Shown: one piece after another, positions 57,027 through 64,000 of the stretch
How positions within the stretch are numbered: position 1 is the first letter of the stretch
Layout: each line of letters opens with the position of its first letter
Assembly: GCF_001411555.2 (NCBI RefSeq)
Contig: NC_049909.1
Span: 6,393,485 to 6,457,484 of the forward strand
Origin: Juglans regia
Taxonomy: Eukaryota > Streptophyta > Magnoliopsida > Fagales > Juglandaceae
Direction of reading: 5' to 3'
Length of the DNA: 64,000 nucleotides
Made by a program: the position numbers and the translations under genes
Notes under the pieces: model-generated
The model's input: the letters and a program-made list of their open reading frames with translations, nothing else
Told to the model about the DNA's origin: nothing
Database searches by the model: none

Positions 57027-57104
57027 TTTTGGAGAGCAACATCTTCTCCTTAGTTTGTTTAATGTTTGTACTTGCGTCGATTTTAGTGAAGAAATCTTTT
57101 TTTT

Positions 57105-57117
57105 AGGAGGGGAGGAT
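57105..57117 (+). other. Polypurine tract of the second internal region
   Basis: AGGAGGGGAGGA directly before the LTR start TGTAATAGCC, as in plant gypsy elements. It is the primer for plus-strand DNA and fixes the 3' LTR boundary. Confidence 0.88.
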
Positions 57118-60100
57118 GTAATAGCCTGCTAGAAATTAAATGGTGGAATTTCTATAGGCTTTAGGAACCTCGTGAAAACAACGCAAGTTTTCATGTATTG
57201 GCTAATTGCGTAGGTTTTAATCTGTCACCATAGCCTGAGTTATCTCATTATGGTGCCTGAAGTGTAATTTTATTTATTTGATGCAGTTAGAAGTGTCGGA
57301 TTGAGTTATGGTCTGCGCAATTAGACTCAATTGATTATTTAGGATTTTATGCCGCAATAATCTCATTTTCAGTTTTCGGACGAAGCGCTTGTTCAAAAAC
57401 GAGTTTTGCTTATTTTGAGGCACTTCGGAATTGAAGCTCAATAAACGAATTGCACAGTTAGGTTTGTGAATATTTTGAATTTTATAGTGTAAAGTTTATG
57501 TTTCACTTTCCAATAGTAACCTCTATAGTAGCATCTAGCGTAGTGTTTTCAAAATCACAGTGTGGAATGTCCAAATTAGGTTGGAGAAGCTTTATTTGGA
57601 CACTTGGCAGGTTCTTAGCCACACTTGGTGAATAGTATTGGACACTTGGGACAAAGAGGAACAATGAGATGGATTTGTGAAGGAATCAAGGTGTGAGATC
57701 ATGCCATCTAAGCGAAACCCTGTTTTTCATCTGATTAACCAAATTGTACCAAACCAAAGAGGGTTTCAACCATAGTGAAATCCTAAATGTTTGGAATCCA
57801 ATTGTGACCCCAAAAACGGGATTCAAAACCGAAACCCTAAACGGTTTCCCCAAAGCCTAAAGTTGGCCTCCAAACCCTTTTTATCCAATTTCTAGCATTG
57901 TGTTTAATCACTTGATTAAATCACTTTCACATGCTATTAATTCCTCAAATCCATGTTATGACATCATTATCCAACCTTTTAAACATTGGAAATTTGACTA
58001 GGCCAAGAAAAATTGGATATGGGCTTGACAGCATCCCAAACCCTAACCAAACCCCTTGCAAGCCCCAAATTGAAGCCTACTTGGTTAAGGCCCATGAATT
58101 TGCCACATTGGCAAAACTTCTCGGGGAAGTTTCCTCCCGAACATGGCAGATCAACCTCTACCCTCAACAGCCCCAAATACTCCCTTCATGTGAAGGAAAA
58201 GGCCACCTCATCACACCCCTTCTAGAAGGCAGCAGCAGCAGCCCATTCCCCCTCCTCTATTATTGCCCTCTTGTGACCTAAGCACCATCCCTCAAGGGTC
58301 CTTCAAGCCCATACCTCACCCTCCAGAAGTCTAGAGGCATGCGAGGAACCCTTCCTTTCATTTCATCACTTCTTCTCCCCATTCTTAGATAGAAACCAAA
58401 AAGAGCTCTCTTGGGCAATGTTTTGTGTCATTTTGCGTGGCCATTTACGACCCTTTGTACGTATTTTCTTGCAATGAATCATTCGTAAAAATTATTCTAA
58501 TTTGAGTATAGTTTTTTTGGATATCCTACTTGTTTAATTTTTTGGTCATTCGGTTTTTCAAAAGTTGTTGTAACCATGGAGAGGGTCATTCTAGGGGTTA
58601 AATTGGAGAGTGTGCTATATTTTGGAGTTTTTGACCAAGCCAATGGACATATCTTGGTCCGAGAATTTTGTGGAGTATTTTTAACATGTGTTTATGAATG
58701 TTCATTGAGGATTTGTTGAACACTTTTGATGAAAGATTTTCTTAGATCTAGAAACTTAGAAACTGGAAGTGGAAAAACAGTTTCTGTTTTGAGAAAGTTT
58801 GAATATTTCATGAGAAACTTTGAACATTTCGTGGTTTAATCTTATTCCAAAAGCTTTGATATTTTTATTTAATGATCCTAGGCCTCTTATTTGCATGTTT
58901 TGAAAATATTTAGTATTATTTTCAAAGATACGATTTTTCTATGCAAGAGGATTTCGGTTAGAACTAAGATTTGATGTTTTTGGGTTAGATCCATGTTTTA
59001 TTGATTTTCAGCCATGTGATTTTAAGCTTGATTGTTGGATCTTATGTAGGACACATTTTTAAGCCATGTGATGTTTTAGTTTGAAGATCTCATCTTTTTA
59101 AGTCATAGATCAAGAGTTTTGAATTCGAAAGAATTGCAACAAAATTCAAGGGAAATAGCCTATGTAAGTTTCGGCCCCTATAGAGTTTTCATGATTGTGT
59201 TCAGTTTTAAATTTTTTTGATTTGATATTTGAGTTTAGGACAAAATTTATATGAGGTATGTAAATTTTTGTGATTTTTGGAGTTAGAATGCAAAATCCTT
59301 AAGTTAGGGGTAAAATGGTATTTTTCACACATGTAGAGGACAAAATAGTAATTTTGCTCTAAGTTAGAATTTTTCGTTATTTTGAATTGTTAATGATTAA
59401 GTTTTAACTTTTAGAAATCACTACTTTCAGTTTCTCATGATTGGGCTTGAGTTTGCTAAGAAATGCAATGATCGGGGTAAGTTTGCTTTTAACTTACTAT
59501 TAATTTAATATGTATGGGTGATAAGTAAATGAACTATAGTATATGTATGCATGTTATCTTATGTGCTGTGCCAAGTCATTACATACTCATCTGTCACACA
59601 TAATTTATTTTTTCATGAATTGTTCATCTGTTTGCAAGATATTCTATCACGTTTTACTATACATTGCAAGCACGTCTTGTTAAGTATGTCATCTGTTCAT
59701 GTATGTCAAGTTATGTAATATTTACTATTGCAAGCATGTCATGTTAAGCATGTTGTCTGTTACATGTTATGGCATGTCAAGTATGTTGTATGTTACATGT
59801 TATGCCATCTTAAGTATGTTGTTTGTTACATGTTATGCCATGTTAAGAAATGTTTCTATCTCAAGTAAGTCATATCTTTTGAATTACGTTCTAGTCATGT
59901 TGTGTTACGTTAGGGCTTCTGTCCTTTCATATTCTAGTTACGTTTCGTCTGGAATACATTTTGTGTATTTCGAGAACAATCATGTCAAGTTATTCACGTC
60001 AATCACGACCCTAAGTGCTAAGATGGGATAATATCTTAGTGAAACTCCTTTGTTCATGTTGAAGTGTTTAAATAGGTGTGAAATTCCCTAAGTTGACCAA

Positions 60101-61053
60101 ATTCTGTCGATGGGTAGCTGGAGGGGCCTAACTAGCTGGTCACCGGAGTGTGCTAGGAACTAACGCCGATGGAGCCACATTTCAATTCGTGGGGTCCACT
60201 GTGAGTGTGGCACACAAGGTATGGGGACCACAATGAGCGTGGCACATACAATGCACTCATAGCTGGTGCAGATACCTGCATTGTGATGTGGTAATCGATA
60301 GGGACACATGACTCTAGGGGACCCATGTAGTACCCAAGCAGTTGAGTTTAATCAGTTAAAGAACAAGATTTCAAGTTCATGTTAAGTCAAGTCTCAGATT
60401 AAATCCAGTTCAGTTTAAGCAAGTCAAGTTCAGTTCACACTTCAGTTTAAGTTATGTCAGTTATGTTATGCTGTATGTCAAGTTATGCTATGACTACTTA
60501 TGACTTTGATTATGTATTCAAGCTTTTACCACCATGTATGCATCATTAACCTGTGTTGATGTTTTCTGTCAACTTGCTAAGATTTGTAATCAAATGTCAC
60601 TGTGGTAGTCCCAACTACCATTCCCCTCAGAATGGTAGATCTTGTTATAGAACCCGAAGGAGAACCAGGATTTGACAAATTGGACACGGTCGACTGAGCG
60701 ATGGTGCGACATCAATGTTAATATAGTAGTTAACTTAATTTACTACTTGTACTATGGAGTTACATCTCAAGTACTCTTTTGATTATAACCATTTTGGACT
60801 AGCGTTATAATCTCAGCTGTTTAGTATGTCCTTTTGTATGAAGTATGTTTTAAATATTTCAGATATTCTCTGTTTGGTGCATAGTATTGCTAAAAATAAA
60901 AATTATTATCCGTTGCGAATATTTCATAATGCTAGATGCATGTTAGGAACATGGCATCTTTAATTATCATGAATGGGAGCAGGTAACCTTGTGTTGCATG
61001 TCCCAACGCTTTAGATGTCCGTACGATCTTTAGCAAAATCTGGGGGCGTCACA
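57118..61053 (+). mobile_element. Family A 3' LTR
   Basis: Starts TGTAATAGCCTGCTAG and ends GGGGGCGTCACA (3936 bp). It carries module 2 remnants (CCACTGTGAGTGTGG at about 60197), not the AATCA array of the middle LTR, and only a short 28-bp array. So the two LTRs that flank the second internal region are of different subtypes. Contains GGGGTAAGT at the donor position (59475). Confidence 0.88.
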
Positions 61054-61892
61054 AGTTCATGTAAAGTTAAGTTTAAGCTCAATGTCAAGTTAAGTTTCAG
61101 TTCAAGTCAAAGTTCTTGTTAAGTAAAGAAGTCAGTTCAAATTCATGTAAAGTTAAGTTTCAATTCAAGTTCAAGGTCATATCAAGTAAGTTTTAGTTCA
61201 AGTCCAAGTTCATGTTAAGTAAAGTTTCAGATCAAGTTCATGTTAAGTCAAGTCTCAGTTTAAGTCCAATTCAATTTCAGCAAGTCAAGTTTAGTTCACA
61301 TTTCAGTTTAAGTTATGTCAGTTATGGTATGTTGTATGTCAAGTTATGTTACAATTACTTATGACTTTGATTATGCATTCATACTTTTACTGCCATGCAT
61401 GCATCATTAACCTGTGTGGAGGTTTTCTGTTAACTTGCTAAGATTTGTAATCAAATCTCACAGTGGTAGTCTCAACTACCATTCTCCCCCAGAATGATAG
61501 ATCTTGTTACAAGATCTGAAAGACAGCCGGGAGTTGACCAACTGGAAACGGTAGACTAAGCAACAGTGCAAGGTCGATGATAGTATAATAGTTAACTTAA
61601 ATTAGTACTTGTACTATGTAGTTGCATCTCCAGTACTCTTTTGATCATTGCCATTTTGGACTATTATCATGATCTCAGTTGTTTAGTATGTTTCAAGTAT
61701 TCGGGATATTTTCAGTTTCATGCAAAGTATTGCTAAAGAAAAAAATTATCCTCTACCAATATTTCATAATTCTAAATGCATGTTAGGAAAATTGCATCTT
61801 TAATTGTCATGAACGGGGGTAGGTAAACTTGTGTTGCATGTCCCGATGCTCCAAATGTTCGTCCTATCCCAAGTGGAATCTGGGGCCATACA
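61054..61892 (+). mobile_element. 3' fragment of another family A LTR
   Basis: Begins abruptly within a 28/34-bp array (AGTTCATGTAAAGTTAAG) and runs to the LTR end GGGGCCATACA (61892). No primer site follows. It abuts the previous LTR exactly at its last base, so that LTR may have inserted in, or recombined with, this one. Confidence 0.8.
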
Positions 61893-63057
61893 GGGACAAT
61901 TAGGGTTGAATCAAGGCTTATTTAAGTTTCTTTTTTATAAAAACCGGGTACAGGGTTTTTCTTGCTCATAATAAGCCCAGGTAGGGCCGGTTTTGTGGCA
62001 CTGTTTGAGGCCATAATTTTACCCTGGCCGAAAACCATAACCGAAACCCAAATAACTGGGTTCTAGACCGAACTAGGAAAAACCCAGCCCAGTTGAACAA
62101 CCCTACCTAGTTTACAGGCTTGGGAAATTTTCTTTTGTTCTTTGCTCTACCATTCGTTTACTTCTGCATATATCTTTTCTTTCACACTTGCATGGAACCC
62201 TAGATACGGTTAATATCCAAAAACTGCCTGAAGAACCTACAGACCAGCAAGAACAACATATCCAATTCATTTAGGAAATGAGAGAAACATTGTTCTTGAA
62301 TTTAACTCAGAATTAGAAACAGATACCTCAAGCAATACAAGGAAAGGACTCATTAACAAATGTTGAACAAGATTATCCACAACAGCGGGTGCTTGTTTCT
62401 ATAAACAATAGGATATTCAAGGGATATGTTCAATATTATTGAAAAGGACAAACAATACATGATAATGCTCAAGAAATGTAATCACCTCAAACTTCAGTAC
62501 TCCGATAACTTGTCCATTCCAACAAAAAATCTGAGTTCCTACTACAACCTGAATAATTGGTGTCATAAAGTTGTTAAAACTCAATAGCTCTGATAATATG
62601 TATAGGAATTTTCAAAACTTGGGGCTATGTATTTCAAACATCCAATAAGGTTGTGAATCTAAGTGGGAAATGTTTCTCTCACAAGTTAATGATAAACAAC
62701 AATTGATGGGAACACGCTCTTAATTATCCATATTTTTAACAGCTTGCATATTATTCTTCAACATGCTCTAATGTGAAAGGTATTTAGTTATTTTGTACCC
62801 CTAAACAAAATAGAGAAAAGTATCCCTTGCTTTTATGCGGCAGCTTCCTTTCCCGCATATGAGAAGACAACAACTAACTTCTTGTTGAAAGAAAAATATA
62901 TATATATTTTTTTAAAATTACCACTTTTTACAAAATTTTAATCGAATGAAAAGAGAGTAGATTTAACTATTTACTCATTTGTAGGCCAAACTTCCATTTC
63001 AATAAGTAAGCTAACACGTACATGTAATATTTTAATTGGAGTAAAGTGTACAATTAG
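61893..63057. other. Unassigned DNA, possible MITE at its left
   Basis: No gene or LTR found. At 61904-62106 AGGGTTG and CAACCCT face each other, and the enclosed 200 bp hold ACCGGGTACAGGGTTT and CCGAACTAGGAAAAACCCAG, reminiscent of hAT-type miniature elements; no 8-bp duplication seen. The remainder is AT-rich, with a TA run near 62898. It may be the only non-retroelement DNA in the window. Confidence 0.35.
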
Positions 63058-64000
63058 TGTAGCAGCCCGCTAGAAATTCAAATTTTTTAGACTTTAGGAA
63101 CATCATGAAAAATCCTAAAAGGTTTCACGCTTTGAGCAATCGCTAGATTTTAGTTTGTTAGCATAGTTAGTTTCTTACCAGCTATGGTGTTAGAAACGAT
63201 GTTTTATTTATTTGAGGTACTTAGGAGTATGAGATTGAGAAACAGTTTGCAACATTAGTCTTAGATGAATATTTAGGATTTTAGGATGCAATAATACGAT
63301 TTTTATTTTCAAGGATTGTACGGCGCAATAATTCAATTTTTATTTTTAGGATGATAACTGCTCGGAATGGATTTTTCATTTCTTTGGGGCACTTAGGAGT
63401 CAAATTTTGTGAAACGAATTGCACCAGTAGGTTTGAATGATTATTTAGGATTTTATGGCGCAATGTTTATTTTTCCTTTTTCGAAGTGAATAGTAACATC
63501 CGTGATAGCGCCATGTGGCACTCAGTTTAGTCAATTTTTAAATCACTGCGTGGAATGACCAAATTAGTCTTGAGAAGTTATATTTAGACACTTAGCAAGA
63601 TCTTAGCCACACTCAATGAATAGTGTAGGACACTTGGCACTAAGAGGAACCATGAGATAGAAATATAAAAGAAAGGAAGGAAAATCAAGCATTATGCTCA
63701 TGACTAATCCTTGGAATTATCACATTTTAGTTCACGCCCTTTCGCATCTTTTTACGTACGTTATTAGCCTCTAACTTACTTTCGGGATATTTGTCTATAT
63801 ATGGTGGTAAGAAACCATCATTCACATTTATTATGCTTATTATAAATGTTATGTTATGTCATGCTGTGATTCATTTCCAGTACATTTTTATCTGTTACAC
63901 GCCATGTTATGCCATGCCATGATTTATTTTTCAATACATGTTTATCTATTACACGCCATGTTATGCCATGCCATTAGTCACACGAACATGTCACATCATA
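63058..64000 (+). mobile_element. Start of another family A-like LTR, rearranged
   Basis: Starts TGTAGCAGCCCGCTAGAAATTC and follows the 29965 LTR for about 600 bp. The motif ATGGCGCAATA is repeated near 63280, 63320 and 63455. It then jumps to CATG-rich repeats with a ~60-bp unit (CACGCCATGTTATGCCATGCC twice, 63898 and 63952). About 2 kb of the normal LTR middle is missing. It runs off the window. Confidence 0.75.

Larger units (their letters stand above)
23004..61053 (+). mobile_element. Family A complex: LTR, internal, LTR, internal, LTR
   Basis: Plus-strand LTRs are at 23004-26620, 43938-44153 plus 53216-54259 (split by LINE-3), and 57118-61053. Between them lie two collinear internal regions (26621-38536 net of LINE-2, and 54260-57117), each with primer site, gag, pol remnant and a 3' ORF. 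The first internal region is broken by B2 and ends in a deletion that also removed the start of the middle LTR. Shared middle LTRs arise by unequal recombination between elements. Two independent, partly deleted insertions are the alternative. Confidence 0.65.

Noticed and set aside
62897..62915. TATA-like run as a host promoter
   Set aside because: No gene follows; simple AT repeats are common in such DNA.

Overview
This is plant nuclear DNA, most likely from an angiosperm with a large, repeat-rich genome. The evidence is an Athila-lineage Ty3/gypsy element, a chromovirus with a chromodomain, L1-type LINEs with an RNase H domain, and initiator-Met and Asp tRNA primer sites. The species cannot be named from the sequence. 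I see no host gene, tRNA gene, rRNA gene or CRISPR array. Almost every base belongs to a nested stack of retrotransposons.

Layout. 1-3078 is the 3' part of a very long LTR (family A). 3079-4542 is the end of another LTR (F), which sits in a LINE RNase H fragment (4543-4928). 4929-7931 is a 5'-truncated LINE (LINE-1). From 8047 a minus-strand chromovirus (D) begins, and later insertions cut it apart: an Athila element (8878-18061, duplication CTAGC) and a solo LTR (E, 18899-22619, duplication CCCTG). D coding sequence resumes between them and up to 23003. There a large family A complex starts (23004-61053) with the order LTR, internal, LTR, internal, LTR. Into it were inserted LINE-2 (28932-38338, 13-bp duplication), which carries a 4.4-kb solo LTR; a gag-only minus-strand element B2 (38537-43937); and LINE-3 (44154-53215), which carries a miniature TRIM plus a family B LTR (49569-52902). 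The complex is followed by an LTR fragment, about 1.1 kb of unassigned DNA, and the start of another family A LTR at 63058.

How the parts work. Family A has LTRs of about 3.6-4.4 kb but only about 2.9 kb of internal DNA: gag, a decayed pol remnant and an unrecognised 3' ORF. It looks non-autonomous (LARD-like). Its LTR holds a splice-donor consensus, and a matching acceptor lies just before the gag ATG, which suggests an intron that removes a repeat-filled, ATG-rich leader. The LTR is modular: two different arrays of short inverted repeats occupy the same slot in different copies.

Most coding regions are broken. The exception is ORF1 of LINE-2, which is open for 463 codons. All comparisons were made by eye between copies inside this window; no alignment or database search was run.
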